A stretch of 64,000 bases of DNA from Allomuricauda sp. NBRC 101325 (GCF_030268205.1 NZ_BSQF01000004.1:62001-126000); one strand, 5' to 3'; positions 8,668-18,912 are shown, numbered from the stretch's first letter. Notes: generated by a model not told the origin, from the sequence alone. A program made the numbers and translations.

Positions 8668-9945
8668 ATGAAAAAATTCTTATTTCTATGCTTTCTTTTG
8701 GTCGCCAAAGTGGGACTGTGGGCCCAAGAAGGGTCCTTGGACTATTTTGTGGAGCAGGCCAAACAGCATGCACCCTCCCTTCTGGAGGTAGAGAACCTAC
8801 AGCAGGTGGGACGGCTACAGGAGGAGATCATCAAGGCACAGAACAATGCCTTTCAGGTCGATGCGACCTCGGAAATTCTCGTGGCGCCCTACTTCAATTC
8901 CAATGGAAAGTTCGTGGACATTACCACCAATCCCTCCGTACAAGCCATTGGCTATGATGTGGGCATCACCAATGGTGGCCTTTATTCGGCCCAGGTCAAT
9001 ATTACCAAGAATATCTTCAACAAGGCTGTGGTCGACCGATTGATGCTGCAAAACCAATTGGCCAATGAGTCCTTGGCCCTGAGTGGGGAGGATTTGACCA
9101 AAAATATGATCAAAAACTTGACGGACCTGTATATCATGACCTATCAGTCACAGCTCCAGCAGACCTTTACCGGCCAATTGATCGAAGATCTTCAAACCAG
9201 GCTCAAGGTAGTTGAAGTATTGGTCAAAAGGGGGCTGTTGTCGGAAGCGGACTTCTTATTGGTCCGTTCGGATTTGGAGACCCGTCAGTTGGAACTGGAA
9301 CAGATCGGCATCAACTATAGGAACCTGTATGCCCAACTGGACAATCTGGCGGGGGTACCCCTACAGGTCATGGATTCCCTTTCGGAACCCAATATACGAC
9401 CTGAAAACCATGGGGATTCCCTGCTTTTCGAAAGACAGTATGTCAATGACAGCCTTCAGGTCATGGCGGCCCAAGAAGTATTCGAAAACCAATACCGACC
9501 CCAAGTTTCACTTTATGGCAATACGGGTCTCAACGCAGTCGACCTGAACAACCTGCAACGAAAGCTAGGGGTGAGCGCCGGGTTGAAACTGACCATACCG
9601 CTATACGATGGGCATCAAAAAAAATACAATGCCATGCAGAACAAATTGAAGTTGGACAACTTGGACCAATACCGCAATTACAATGAGGTCCAGACCCGGA
9701 ACAATCTGGAAAGTCTGCAACAGCAAATAGCAGGACAACGGGAATATGTCAGCAAAATGGATGGACAACTCAAGGTACAGCAACAATTGTTGGAACTGTT
9801 CAAGGGAAAGTTGGTCCAAGGGCAGGTGTCCATTATCGACTATCTCAATGTAATTCAGAATTATAAAATATTGGTATTCGCCAAGTTTCAGGCGAGGACC
9901 AACCTATGGCTATTATTGAATCAGTACAATTATACAAATTGGTAA
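8668..9945 (+). CDS. TolC-family outer-membrane efflux protein
   Basis: A 425-residue outer-membrane channel subunit. A signal peptide (MKKFLFLCFLLVAKVGLWAQ) is followed by two long helical outer-membrane efflux repeats. It is the first gene of a three-gene tripartite efflux operon, with one base between its stop and the next start. It would form the exit duct for the adaptor and RND pump encoded downstream. Confidence 0.88.
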   Translation: MKKFLFLCFLLVAKVGLWAQEGSLDYFVEQAKQHAPSLLEVENLQQVGRLQEEIIKAQNNAFQVDATSEILVAPYFNSNGKFVDITTNPSVQAIGYDVGITNGGLYSAQVNITKNIFNKAVVDRLMLQNQLANESLALSGEDLTKNMIKNLTDLYIMTYQSQLQQTFTGQLIEDLQTRLKVVEVLVKRGLLSEADFLLVRSDLETRQLELEQIGINYRNLYAQLDNLAGVPLQVMDSLSEPNIRPENHGDSLLFERQYVNDSLQVMAAQEVFENQYRPQVSLYGNTGLNAVDLNNLQRKLGVSAGLKLTIPLYDGHQKKYNAMQNKLKLDNLDQYRNYNEVQTRNNLESLQQQIAGQREYVSKMDGQLKVQQQLLELFKGKLVQGQVSIIDYLNVIQNYKILVFAKFQARTNLWLLLNQYNYTNW

Positions 9946-9946
9946 T

Positions 9947-10861
9947 ATGAAAAAATGGAGATCAAGCACCATGGGGTGCCTAATAATCATGGGCTGTATT
10001 TGGTCCTGTAAAAACAATGCTACCCAAATGGAAAACGGGAATGTACCGATTCCGGTCCAGGCCGTGACCGTTCAGCAGCAGGATATTGCTGCGTACCATA
10101 CCTTCAATGGGGTCACGGTCTATCAAAAAAAAGAGAACATACGGGCCCATGTGACGGGATATATTTCGTGGTTGCCCTATGAATTGGGATCTTCCATTCG
10201 TGCGGGACAGACCTTTGCCCATCTGCGAACCAAGGAACAGGATGCACTCAGGGAAGCGGTCTTGATCGACAGTACTTTGGAAAAATTCTCGCAGCCGCTC
10301 GGTATCCAAAGCAATGGCACAGGTATTATTACAGCCTTGAATGTTCAAAAAAATGATTATGTGGCGGAAGGGGACCTTTTGGCCACCATAGCCGAACCTT
10401 CCTCTTTGGTCGTTCAGGTCAATGTTCCCTTTGTATATGAGAACAATCTAGGTGTTGGGACTCCCTGTGAAATCATCTTGGGCAATGATAGGACCATAGT
10501 GACACAAATTTCCGGTAGCCTGCCCATCATTGATCCCATTCCCCAATCCCATATATTTTTGATTGCCCTGCCCAAGGAACAGTTGCCCGAAAGCTTGAAC
10601 GTGCAGGTCAGGATCATGGATCGGGGCCATAAGGGCGTCAAAGTACTGCCGGTACAGGCAGTACAGTCCAATGAACTCATGACCGATTTTTGGGTAATGA
10701 AGGTGGTGCAGGATACCTTGGCCGTAAAACAAAGGATCACTTTGGGGCTTCAAACCGACGCATGGACAGAAGTGGCTTCCGATAGCTTACAGGTCAATGA
10801 TAAGGTGGTGACCGAAGGGGCTTACCAAATGCAGGACTCAACATTGATATCCGTACAATAA
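9947..10861 (+). CDS. Efflux periplasmic adaptor (membrane fusion) lipoprotein
   Basis: A 304-residue adaptor. A lipoprotein signal ends at Cys21 (IMGCIWSC). The body has the biotinyl-lipoyl-like hairpin regions (YISWLPYELGSSIRAGQTFA and GTGIITALNVQKNDYVAEGD) and a C-terminal beta-barrel. The central coiled coil is very short, so the protein is smaller than classical AcrA. It lies between the TolC-like and RND genes with one base on each side, a tightly packed operon. Confidence 0.85.
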   Translation: MKKWRSSTMGCLIIMGCIWSCKNNATQMENGNVPIPVQAVTVQQQDIAAYHTFNGVTVYQKKENIRAHVTGYISWLPYELGSSIRAGQTFAHLRTKEQDALREAVLIDSTLEKFSQPLGIQSNGTGIITALNVQKNDYVAEGDLLATIAEPSSLVVQVNVPFVYENNLGVGTPCEIILGNDRTIVTQISGSLPIIDPIPQSHIFLIALPKEQLPESLNVQVRIMDRGHKGVKVLPVQAVQSNELMTDFWVMKVVQDTLAVKQRITLGLQTDAWTEVASDSLQVNDKVVTEGAYQMQDSTLISVQ

Positions 10862-10862
10862 G

Positions 10863-13859
10863 ATGAAAATACCCTACGCAAAATTTAAATATCCCATTCT
10901 GGCCATTGCCCTAATGCTCCTCATTGGAGGGGGATATACCTATAAGAACCTCAAAACGGGACTTTTTCCCGATATCACCTTCCCCAAGATCAAGGTCATT
11001 GCCGATGCAGGTCAACAACCTGTGGATAAAATGATGACCACGGTCACCATTCCTTTGGAAAACATCATTAGGAAGACCGAGGGGCTTCAATATATACGAA
11101 GTACGACCTCCCGTGGAAGTTGTGAGATCTCTGTCTTTTTGGACTGGAGTACGGATATCAACACGGCTAAATCCCAAATAGAGTCCTTTCTCAATCAATC
11201 CAAGGGAAGTATTCTGCCCAATACGGTCACCACTGTTGAGAAAATGAACCCTTCCATTTTACCCGTTATGGGCTATTCTTTGGAGGGTAATCTTTCCCAA
11301 GTGGATTTGAAAAAAATAGCCAAATATCAGGTCAAACCCTATTTGGCGGCCACGCCCGGAGTTTCAGATATCGCCATTATCGGTGGCAAGGATAAGGAGT
11401 ATCAGATCGAACTCAAGCCCTATGCCATCCAAACCATGGGCATATCGATTGCCACGGTACAAAATGCAGTGGTCAATTCAAATATATTGCAATCCAATGG
11501 GTATACCACAGATTATAATCGTATGTACCTGACCTTGACCAACAATGCCATCAATTCGTTGGGCGACCTTCAGAACCTGGTTATCCTCAATACCCCTGCC
11601 CGATTGATCCGGCTTAGGGACATTGCAGAAGTCAAAGTCACGGAGGCCAGGGAATATGTGAAAATTTTGGCCAATGGCAAGAACGTCCCCCTGATTGCAG
11701 TGATCAAACAACCCAATGCAAATTTGATCGATGTCAATGCCCAAATCGAACAAAAGGTTGCTGAACTTTCCGCGTTATTGCCCAAGGGGGTGGTGTTGAA
11801 ACCGTATTACAAACAGGCCGATTTTGTTAATACCAGTATCAGTAGCATCAAAGATGTGCTTTGGATCGGATTGGTCTTGGCCCTACTGGTGGTCATGGTG
11901 TTCCTCCGTTCATTTTCTGCCAGTTCCGTGGTATTGTTTACCATTCCCATCTCCCTGTCCCTGACCTTGATTGTCCTGGATTTTATGGGGTATACTTTCA
12001 ATATTATGACTCTTGGGGCCATTGCGGCCGCCATTGGTCTGATGATCGATGATGTGGTGATCATCGTGGAACAGATACATAAAATGCGGGAAGACCATCC
12101 CGATAAAAAGCCGACTTGGTGGGCTATGGAGGCCATCAAGCATTTGTTTCCTGCAATGGTGGGCTCATCCTTGAGCACCATGGTCATCTTTATTCCTTTC
12201 GTATTGATGACGGGTGTGGCAGGGGCCTATTTTAAGGTAATGGCCTATAGTATGATCGTAGCATTGGCCTGTTCCTTTTTGGTTACTTGGTTGTTGGTGC
12301 CAGTGCTTTCGATGCTTTTTTCCGGAAAGAGCAAGGCCTTGAGATCCCATCAACCCAAGACCCGATGGATCCATACCATCTTGACCAGACCCTTGGTGGG
12401 CGGTCTCTTTGTGCTCGCATGTATTTTGATCTTATGGCAGGTACCCTCACGGCTGGCTTCGGGATTTTTACCGGAAATGGATGAAGGAAGCATTGTTTTG
12501 GATTTTTATAGCCCAGCAGGTACCACTTTGGAAGAAACCGATAGGATGTTGAGGGAGGTCAATACGATTTTGGACCAACAGACGGAAGTGGAAGCTTTTT
12601 CAGCCCGATTGGGAACCCAGATGGGTTTCTTTATCACCGAACCCAACAGCGGGGATTATTTGATCAAATTAAAAAACAATCGGTCAAAAACCACCTCCGA
12701 AGTATCGGATGAGATCCGTAGCAAGATCGAAATGGCCGTACCCCAGTTGAATGTCGATTTTGGTCAGGTCATAGGGGATATGCTTGGCGATTTGATGAGT
12801 TCAGCACAACCTATTGAAATAAAAATTTTTGGGGATGATGTTGCGAAATTGGAAGCTTTGTCCAAAGCTACTGCTGCCTTGGTGGAACAGGTAGAGGGAA
12901 CTGCTGATGTCAGTGATGGCATCATTCTGGCGGGTCCCGAAATATTGATTGAACCCAATGTACCGGCCCTGGCCCAAGTAGGATTGACGCCTGCAGATTT
13001 TCAAATGCAATTGGAAGCCCAAATACAGGGACTAGTGGTGAGTTCGATCATCGAACGGGAGCAGGTCGTCAATATTAGATTGGTTTTCCCCAAGACCAAT
13101 GGACTGTCCATTGGGGATGTGGAAAAGAGCAGTTTGGTGCTGCCCAATGGTGCCATTGTTCCCTTGCAAAACTTGGCCAAGATCCACATCGGAAAGGGAG
13201 TCGCCGAAATCAATAGGGAAAACCAAAAATCCTTGGGTATTGTTTCCGCCCGATTGAACAACCGGGATTTGGGGTCGACACTATCGGATATACGGAAGAC
13301 CTTAGGCAGTCAAATCAGTCTTCCCCCAGGTTATCATATTGAATATGGTGGGGATTACCAACAACAACAGCAGGCTTTCAAAGAATTGATGATGATATTG
13401 ATCGCAGCCATTTTATTGGTGTTTACAGTGATTTTGTTCCTGTTTCGTAAGATCAAGATTGCCCTGGCCATTATTTGTATTGCCATTTTGGGTGTAGCTG
13501 GCTGTCTGATCAGTCTATATGTCACGGGAACGGCCCTTAATGTAGGTAGCTATATGGGTATCATTATGGTGGTGGGCATCATAGGCGAAAATGCGATTTT
13601 TACCTATAGACAGTACCAAGAATTCGATGCCCATATGACCCATGTGGAACGCATCGAATATTCCATAGCCATGCGATTGCGCCCTAAATTGATGACGGCC
13701 AGTGCTGCCATCATGGCCTTGATTCCATTGGCCTTGGGGATAGGGGCAGGGGCACAGTTGCACCAACCCCTTGCCATAGCAGTGATCGGTGGATTGCTTT
13801 TTGCCTTGCCCTTGTTGTTGGTCGTTTTGCCCCTTATCCTCAAGTATATTAAAGCATAA
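10863..13859 (+). CDS. RND-family efflux permease
   Basis: A 998-residue inner-membrane pump with the AcrB/HAE plan: an N-terminal helix, a large periplasmic loop, a block of helices (about 330-530), a second loop and a final helical block. The proton-relay aspartates are present as GLMIDDVVIIVEQ (Asp395/396). The second helical block carries GIIGENAIFTYRQY, where Glu replaces the usual Asp. With the adaptor and TolC-like gene it forms a complete tripartite exporter. The substrate cannot be assigned. The next gene is convergent, 12 bases away. Confidence 0.9.
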   Translation: MKIPYAKFKYPILAIALMLLIGGGYTYKNLKTGLFPDITFPKIKVIADAGQQPVDKMMTTVTIPLENIIRKTEGLQYIRSTTSRGSCEISVFLDWSTDINTAKSQIESFLNQSKGSILPNTVTTVEKMNPSILPVMGYSLEGNLSQVDLKKIAKYQVKPYLAATPGVSDIAIIGGKDKEYQIELKPYAIQTMGISIATVQNAVVNSNILQSNGYTTDYNRMYLTLTNNAINSLGDLQNLVILNTPARLIRLRDIAEVKVTEAREYVKILANGKNVPLIAVIKQPNANLIDVNAQIEQKVAELSALLPKGVVLKPYYKQADFVNTSISSIKDVLWIGLVLALLVVMVFLRSFSASSVVLFTIPISLSLTLIVLDFMGYTFNIMTLGAIAAAIGLMIDDVVIIVEQIHKMREDHPDKKPTWWAMEAIKHLFPAMVGSSLSTMVIFIPFVLMTGVAGAYFKVMAYSMIVALACSFLVTWLLVPVLSMLFSGKSKALRSHQPKTRWIHTILTRPLVGGLFVLACILILWQVPSRLASGFLPEMDEGSIVLDFYSPAGTTLEETDRMLREVNTILDQQTEVEAFSARLGTQMGFFITEPNSGDYLIKLKNNRSKTTSEVSDEIRSKIEMAVPQLNVDFGQVIGDMLGDLMSSAQPIEIKIFGDDVAKLEALSKATAALVEQVEGTADVSDGIILAGPEILIEPNVPALAQVGLTPADFQMQLEAQIQGLVVSSIIEREQVVNIRLVFPKTNGLSIGDVEKSSLVLPNGAIVPLQNLAKIHIGKGVAEINRENQKSLGIVSARLNNRDLGSTLSDIRKTLGSQISLPPGYHIEYGGDYQQQQQAFKELMMILIAAILLVFTVILFLFRKIKIALAIICIAILGVAGCLISLYVTGTALNVGSYMGIIMVVGIIGENAIFTYRQYQEFDAHMTHVERIEYSIAMRLRPKLMTASAAIMALIPLALGIGAGAQLHQPLAIAVIGGLLFALPLLLVVLPLILKYIKA

Positions 13860-13871
13860 TAAAAGCTTTGT

Positions 13872-15284
13872 TTAAAGGGACTTTATAAAGGCCAATAGGG
13901 CATTGCGATCTGAAGTGGAAAGTTCCTTAAAGGCATTCTTTGAGGCTTCCGCTTCCCCGCCGTGCCAAAGTATGGCCTCCGTTATGTTTTTGGCCCGACC
14001 ATCATGCAAAAGATCCATGTGGCCATTGACAACCTGGGTAAGGCCTATCCCCCATAGGGGTCTGGTTTTCCATTCGTTGCCATTGGCCAAATAATCAGGT
14101 CGATGATCGGCCAGTAGCTCCCCCATATCATGCACTAGTAAATCAGTATAGGGATAGATGGTTTGATAGGCCAATCCGGGTATGGAACTTGGGCCCGTTT
14201 GCATCTTGGGAACATGACAGCTTGCACAGGCGATTCCGCTGAACAATTGTTCCCCTTTTTGTATCGTTGCATCCTCAATATCCCTAGCTGCGGGGACCCC
14301 AAGGGTTTTACAATAGAAAACGACCTGTTCCACAATCGCATCGGACAATTCAGGGTCATCGCCCAAACCATCATCCCCGTTGGTTTGCCCATGACCGGTT
14401 TCCAGTGGAAAAAAGGAAGTGGTGATGCCCATGTCATGGTTATAGGCGGCCACACATTGTTCAAGAATGGAAGAGGTATTGGCCTTCCAGCCGAACCGCC
14501 CGATCTGGATGTCCTGTGTTTCGATGTCAAACACATAGTTGGCCTTGCCCGAAATACCGTCCCCATCAGCATCATTGACGTCCTCGTGGGCCAATAGGGT
14601 CGCTTCGGGAATGGCTTCCAAAAGGCCCAATCCAAAAACGGGTGGGGCCAAACGTGGTGAGAACAGGGCATTTGATGGGATCTCGATATAGCTATCCATA
14701 ATGTAGTAGGTGGGCTGTTGTAGGGTTACCGTCGTACCATCGGCCAGCATTTCAATAATAGGGGTATAGGAAACCTCCAGCCGGGCTTCGGCCTCGTATC
14801 CAAAAATGGCTTGGTTTTGAATTTGCGCACCAAAACCAGGTAGCGGTATTGCACCGCCGTATACATCTTGTCCCGGAATACTTGCCCGTAAAAAAAAGCC
14901 ACTTAAACCATTGATATCCGTCGGAAAACGAGATCTCCCATCCCGAGGATGGCAGGATACACAGGAGGAATTGTTGAATATCGGACCAATGCCCCCATTG
15001 ACCGCAGCAGGAGCGGTCACAAAAGCGGCCTCAAATTGGAAGTCTCCGTCCAAATGACGGTCCAAAGCTTCGCCGTTCAAGGTAGACGACGGGGTACTGA
15101 AAGCATTACTGGAAGTCAAATAAACTGTTGTTTCTCCCCCAGCATTGATTCGTCCAGGATCTGTTTCAATGCTTACATATCCGTTTTCGGCTTCTTTTGA
15201 ACACCCACTTATAAGAAATATACAGCTTACCCTAACAAGTGACCTGTAGATGAATTGCCGTTTCTTATCCGACCCGTACTGCAT
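13872..15284 (-). CDS. Di-heme c-type cytochrome lipoprotein (DUF1111-like)
   Basis: A 470-residue periplasmic lipoprotein (lipobox ISGC, Cys28) with two haem-c sites, CVSCH near residue 104 and CASCH near residue 342. The layout is that of the di-heme oxidoreductase/DUF1111 family, often annotated as thiol oxidoreductase and usually found beside imelysin genes. It is the last gene of a three-gene minus-strand operon (porin, imelysin, di-heme protein), 13 bases from the imelysin gene. A role in redox chemistry linked to metal uptake is a reasonable inference from this constant pairing, but the reaction is unknown. Confidence 0.82.
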   Translation of the reverse strand: MQYGSDKKRQFIYRSLVRVSCIFLISGCSKEAENGYVSIETDPGRINAGGETTVYLTSSNAFSTPSSTLNGEALDRHLDGDFQFEAAFVTAPAAVNGGIGPIFNNSSCVSCHPRDGRSRFPTDINGLSGFFLRASIPGQDVYGGAIPLPGFGAQIQNQAIFGYEAEARLEVSYTPIIEMLADGTTVTLQQPTYYIMDSYIEIPSNALFSPRLAPPVFGLGLLEAIPEATLLAHEDVNDADGDGISGKANYVFDIETQDIQIGRFGWKANTSSILEQCVAAYNHDMGITTSFFPLETGHGQTNGDDGLGDDPELSDAIVEQVVFYCKTLGVPAARDIEDATIQKGEQLFSGIACASCHVPKMQTGPSSIPGLAYQTIYPYTDLLVHDMGELLADHRPDYLANGNEWKTRPLWGIGLTQVVNGHMDLLHDGRAKNITEAILWHGGEAEASKNAFKELSTSDRNALLAFIKSL

Positions 15285-15297
15285 TTTGAACTCTTTT

Positions 15298-16377
15298 TTA
15301 AAGATTTGAGATGGCTGGCAAAATCCTGCTTTCCAAAAGGGTCAGCAGACTTGCTACATTTTCTTGGGCGTTTTCAACTTCGGACCTGTTGTTGACAATA
15401 GCGTCGGTAAAAGTCCCTGGTATGGCTTCAATGGCGGCTATGGCAGCGGCTATGGAAGTTGTTACCTCGGTGTCTAAGTCGGCGTCAACAGTAGCAATGA
15501 TATCTGTGATGCCCTTGCCGGAATTACCGTCATAATCTCCCAGGTAAATGTTCTGGATACTTCTAATATTGTTGGCAAAATCCAATTTGGAATTGTTGCT
15601 GAAGCGGGATTCCTCTGCTTCGGGTTTGGCACTACCATTATCACCGTTCAAGGGCTCCTCTATTTTTCCGTTGGCCACTTCATCAGCAATGATGGCCAAT
15701 CCTTCCACAATTTCCTGTAAGGCAGCTTTCTGTGAGGAATAGATGGAACCGTTTTGACCTGCCAAAATAAAGTTGGCGGCAAAGTTATCCCCTGCGGAGG
15801 CCCATCCATTGTACAGTTGTGCGGTTTTTTCCTTTAGGTTCTGGGTAACCGCCTGAAGGTATTCAATTTCCCTGTCCGTGAGTTCGTCCGCAGATTTGTT
15901 GCCTTCGAGTCCCCAGATAAAATATTCAATTGTGTGGAAACCACGTGCCTCATTGTTGCTCTCCAGTAGGCTTGAGGTAATGGGATCGCCACTATTTAGG
16001 ATATTGTTGATGGCATTGACATCGACTGGCCAAGAGTCGATGGCAGGATCGATACCTTCGGTGTCCACCGGTCCATATAAAAAACCTTCCGTTTTTTCCC
16101 AAGGTGCCCGGGTATCTTGCCATGCTTCCTTAAGGGCCGTAAGGGTGGCCTCATCCCCAATGGTAATGTTGCTTGAAAGATCGTGCATGGCAGCGGCATT
16201 GAAAGACAAATCAAAATACGTTTGGGTGATGACATCCACGGATAGATCGGTCAAGACCTCAGTATAGAGTTCCGCTGAGGTGTCAATGGTTTCTGTATCT
16301 GCAGAATTGTTACTGCAAGAAGTCAACCCCAAAAGGGCCACAGTAAAAATTAAATAAAAAGGTGTGTTGCGTTTCAT
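15298..16377 (-). CDS. Imelysin-family (M75) lipoprotein
   Basis: A 359-residue lipoprotein (LTSC lipobox, Cys21) with the imelysin signature GFHTIEYFIWG, which contains the GxHxxE metal-binding motif. A second helical repeat follows, as in the two-bundle imelysin fold. Imelysins are iron-regulated surface or periplasmic proteins thought to bind iron or haem-linked ligands; peptidase activity is doubtful. It lies between a porin and the di-heme cytochrome in one operon. Confidence 0.88.
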   Translation of the reverse strand: MKRNTPFYLIFTVALLGLTSCSNNSADTETIDTSAELYTEVLTDLSVDVITQTYFDLSFNAAAMHDLSSNITIGDEATLTALKEAWQDTRAPWEKTEGFLYGPVDTEGIDPAIDSWPVDVNAINNILNSGDPITSSLLESNNEARGFHTIEYFIWGLEGNKSADELTDREIEYLQAVTQNLKEKTAQLYNGWASAGDNFAANFILAGQNGSIYSSQKAALQEIVEGLAIIADEVANGKIEEPLNGDNGSAKPEAEESRFSNNSKLDFANNIRSIQNIYLGDYDGNSGKGITDIIATVDADLDTEVTTSIAAAIAAIEAIPGTFTDAIVNNRSEVENAQENVASLLTLLESRILPAISNL

Positions 16378-16398
16378 GAATTTTTGTTTTGTGTTACA

Positions 16399-17754
16399 TT
16401 AAAATTTATATCCGATACCGGTGGCGAAAATGCGTTCATGTTGCTTTTTGCCCGTATATTCCAAAGTGGTTTGATCGTAATTTTCCGACCCCAATCTTCG
16501 ATCGACATAATGGGCCTTGAGGACAATATTCTTATGGACAAACCAATTAAAGCCTCCAGTTATCGTATTCCTTTCCCATCGCGGATTATCCACGATACTT
16601 CCTTCCACATTGTACATGGTATCATAAAAATCATAGCGCATGAAAGGGTAGAGCAATTGTTTGGATTTAGGTGCGAGCATGGATAGGATGTTATAACCGG
16701 CCTCGACGGAAAAACCTAGGGCATTTTTCCCCACTGGGGTTCTTTTTGCACCAAGATTATTGGATAGGTTCGCATTTTTTTGGGAGACTATGTTGGAGTT
16801 TTCCAAATTGCCGAATAGGCCAATGGCATTGAATCGTAAATTATTCTCGTTATAGGTAATGTGTGCCTCCACAATGCTGACATAGGCACTTTCCTCCATG
16901 TCGTCCTTCGGACGGTTGGCCGCGGCATCGTTCAAATAACCGGCAATGCCCACATAGGTATCTTCATGGGTGCCAAATTTATAATCCAATCTTCCCGCGA
17001 AGGCGAAGGATGCAGCATTGGCCATTTCAAACTTGCTCTGGTAACCGTTTTTGATCCAGCCTCTGGATGAAAAACCACTGGCATCCAATCCACTCACTAC
17101 ATAAGCGCGATATTTGAAACGCCTTGCAAAAGTGCCATAGATTTCAATACCATTTTCATACCAACCCAAGGGCAATATCGCATTTTCCATTTCTTGACGG
17201 TAGGTCGTAAAATAGGAGGTAGGTTCATCCAAACTCTGATGTAGGCCAAAGTACATTTTCATGCGCCCGACCCGCATATTGAAATAGGGAACGATCTGGA
17301 AATTGATATGGGCCTGTTCCAATTTGACACCACCGCCCTTTTCGATTTCCTGTTCGAATTCCCCAAATTCCTCCTGGGTGTCGAATTCAAGGGTGGAGGC
17401 CGTCCCCCCGTGTTCAAATTCTATTTCTGATTTAAAATTGATTTTATCAGAAAAACGATAGAAGAGATAAAGATTCAGGCGTTCTGGATCGAACTTACTT
17501 TTGTAGGTGGGATCGGTATCATAGTCATTGTGGTAATAGTTGACCACACTGTACCCTTTCAATGTAAAGTTGTTCCAACCTATAAGGGGGGGCTTAATTT
17601 CTTCTTGGTTCCCGTTGTCTTGCTTGAGCTGTTCAAGGATTTCTTTTTTTAGTTGGTTTTTTAATTCTTGAATGGATATGGAATCGGTTGCTTGGGAATA
17701 GCTCGTAAATCCGATAGCCATAGTTGCTATAAGAAGGAGTTTTTTGTAATCCAA
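16399..17754 (-). CDS. Outer-membrane porin with N-terminal coiled coil
   Basis: A 451-residue outer-membrane protein. Signal peptide (MDYKKLLLIATMAIGFTSYS) is followed by a short predicted coiled coil (IQELKNQLKKEILEQLKQD) and a beta-barrel of the phosphate-selective-porin type ending in an aromatic residue (FATGIGYKF). It is the first gene of the imelysin/di-heme operon. The substrate is unknown; the association suggests a metal or metal complex. The AT-rich upstream region may hold the operon's regulatory site. Confidence 0.78.
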   Translation of the reverse strand: MDYKKLLLIATMAIGFTSYSQATDSISIQELKNQLKKEILEQLKQDNGNQEEIKPPLIGWNNFTLKGYSVVNYYHNDYDTDPTYKSKFDPERLNLYLFYRFSDKINFKSEIEFEHGGTASTLEFDTQEEFGEFEQEIEKGGGVKLEQAHINFQIVPYFNMRVGRMKMYFGLHQSLDEPTSYFTTYRQEMENAILPLGWYENGIEIYGTFARRFKYRAYVVSGLDASGFSSRGWIKNGYQSKFEMANAASFAFAGRLDYKFGTHEDTYVGIAGYLNDAAANRPKDDMEESAYVSIVEAHITYNENNLRFNAIGLFGNLENSNIVSQKNANLSNNLGAKRTPVGKNALGFSVEAGYNILSMLAPKSKQLLYPFMRYDFYDTMYNVEGSIVDNPRWERNTITGGFNWFVHKNIVLKAHYVDRRLGSENYDQTTLEYTGKKQHERIFATGIGYKF

Positions 17755-18090
17755 TTTAATATTAATTTAGACTTATTTAAGATAAATTTATAGCTAAATT
17801 AAATTTATTTAGATTTAATACAAATAACATTGAGGTAATTTTTGAAATATTTTTTGAAGGGGGTTTTGATGGCGCTTTTTACCGGTGCTATTGCTTTATG
17901 GCATTTCAAACCTTCCTGAATACTTCCTTCTATTAATGATTTTTAGCCCATGAGTGTTAGGTTATGGGCTATAAATTAAAGGGTTGTTATAGGTTTTTTT
18001 GAATGATGAAACTTTTAAGCATTACATATTGTACTACTTGGCTATTTATAAACAACACTGAATTTATGGGTAAGATAAATTGGGTTTGTA
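17755..18090. other. AT-rich intergenic region upstream of the porin operon
   Basis: No gene is supported here. The part nearest the porin start (17762-17820) is extremely AT-rich and holds two direct copies of TTTAGA (17766-17771 and 17808-17813) and an AATTTA-N4-TAAATT inverted repeat (about 17785-17800), so it may contain operator and promoter for the porin operon. A hairpin with 8-bp arms (TAGCCCAT 17944-17951, ATGGGCTA 17964-17971) lies further on; it lacks a T run on either strand and is not a standard terminator. Confidence 0.4.
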
Positions 18091-18816
18091 CTATTTTTTG
18101 AAGCGATAGAGGTAGGGAGCCCTATTCGAAGCCCCGGTATATTTTTTTTCCAATCGCTCCAATACCCCAAGACTCAGCATTTTTGATTGAAAGTTACTTC
18201 GCGTAAATTTTTGGTCATGGATGGTTTCATATACCTCTTGGACTTCCTTCATGGTAAATGTATCCGGCAATAGATTAAAGCCCAGTAGTTTGCTATCCAA
18301 TTGTTCTCTTAACACATCAAGGGCTTTGGTTACCTGTTGGTTATGGTCCATGATCATCCGGGGCAAATCCTCCAGTGCGTACCATGCTATCTTTTTATCG
18401 ATGGGCATCCGTTTGGGGACCACCTTGTCCATATCGACCAAGGCATAGTATCCTATGGAGATAAATCGACCGGACAGCCAGTTGCGTATGGGCTCATCCA
18501 TCAATTGCTTGTCAAAATATAGGTCTTGTTCCGAATTTTCAAAGGCATCCAAAACCATTGAATTCTTACGGTTGGCCTTGCCAAATACCCGAAATTGTTC
18601 TAGATAAATGTCTTCTAGGCCCGTTCGTTCCGCCAAAATGCGTTTGGCGGCCTGATCGATATCCTCATCCTCTTTGATGAAACCGCCCGGAAGCGTCCAG
18701 ATATCACTTTCCGTTTTTAATTGGGGCACCAATATTTTTAAAGTACGGTTGTGGTAGCCAAAGATGACACAATCTATGGAAAGATGATCAAGATAATTTT
18801 CAAAAGGTTCGAACAT
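18091..18816 (-). CDS. NUDIX-winged-helix transcriptional regulator (NrtR/AraR-like)
   Basis: A 241-residue protein with an N-terminal Nudix fold and a C-terminal winged helix (about 170-240, TMKEVQEVYETIHDQKFTRS). The Nudix box at about 45-67 is degenerate: GGFIKEDEDIDQAAKRILAE keeps the first Gly and Glu but replaces the catalytic REUxEE with RILAER, so hydrolysis is unlikely and ligand sensing is more probable. Known members of this regulator type in Bacteroidota control sugar or NAD genes. It is divergent from the catabolic island, and a palindrome lies between the two start codons, so it may control the first genes of that island. Confidence 0.82.
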   Translation of the reverse strand: MFEPFENYLDHLSIDCVIFGYHNRTLKILVPQLKTESDIWTLPGGFIKEDEDIDQAAKRILAERTGLEDIYLEQFRVFGKANRKNSMVLDAFENSEQDLYFDKQLMDEPIRNWLSGRFISIGYYALVDMDKVVPKRMPIDKKIAWYALEDLPRMIMDHNQQVTKALDVLREQLDSKLLGFNLLPDTFTMKEVQEVYETIHDQKFTRSNFQSKMLSLGVLERLEKKYTGASNRAPYLYRFKK

Positions 18817-18880
18817 AGTTGAATGATCTGTTGGAGGATTTTTGTGTATGTAAATATCAAAAATAGCTAATGATTTCTAT

Positions 18881-18897
18881 TGTATAAAAAATATACA
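18881..18897. promoter_or_regulatory. Palindromic candidate operator between the NUDIX regulator and the catabolic island
   Basis: TGTATA-AAAAA-TATACA is a perfect 6-5-6 palindrome. It sits 64-80 bases upstream of the regulator start and 15 bases upstream of the -7-like box of the rightward promoter, so a bound regulator would touch the -33 region. The identity of the binder is inferred from position only. Confidence 0.5.
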
Positions 18898-18912
18898 TTA
18901 AATATTTTCATA

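Noticed and set aside
17944..17971. Hairpin TAGCCCAT/ATGGGCTA as terminator
   Set aside because: No T run follows on either strand, and it lies over 100 bases from the ends of both neighbouring genes.
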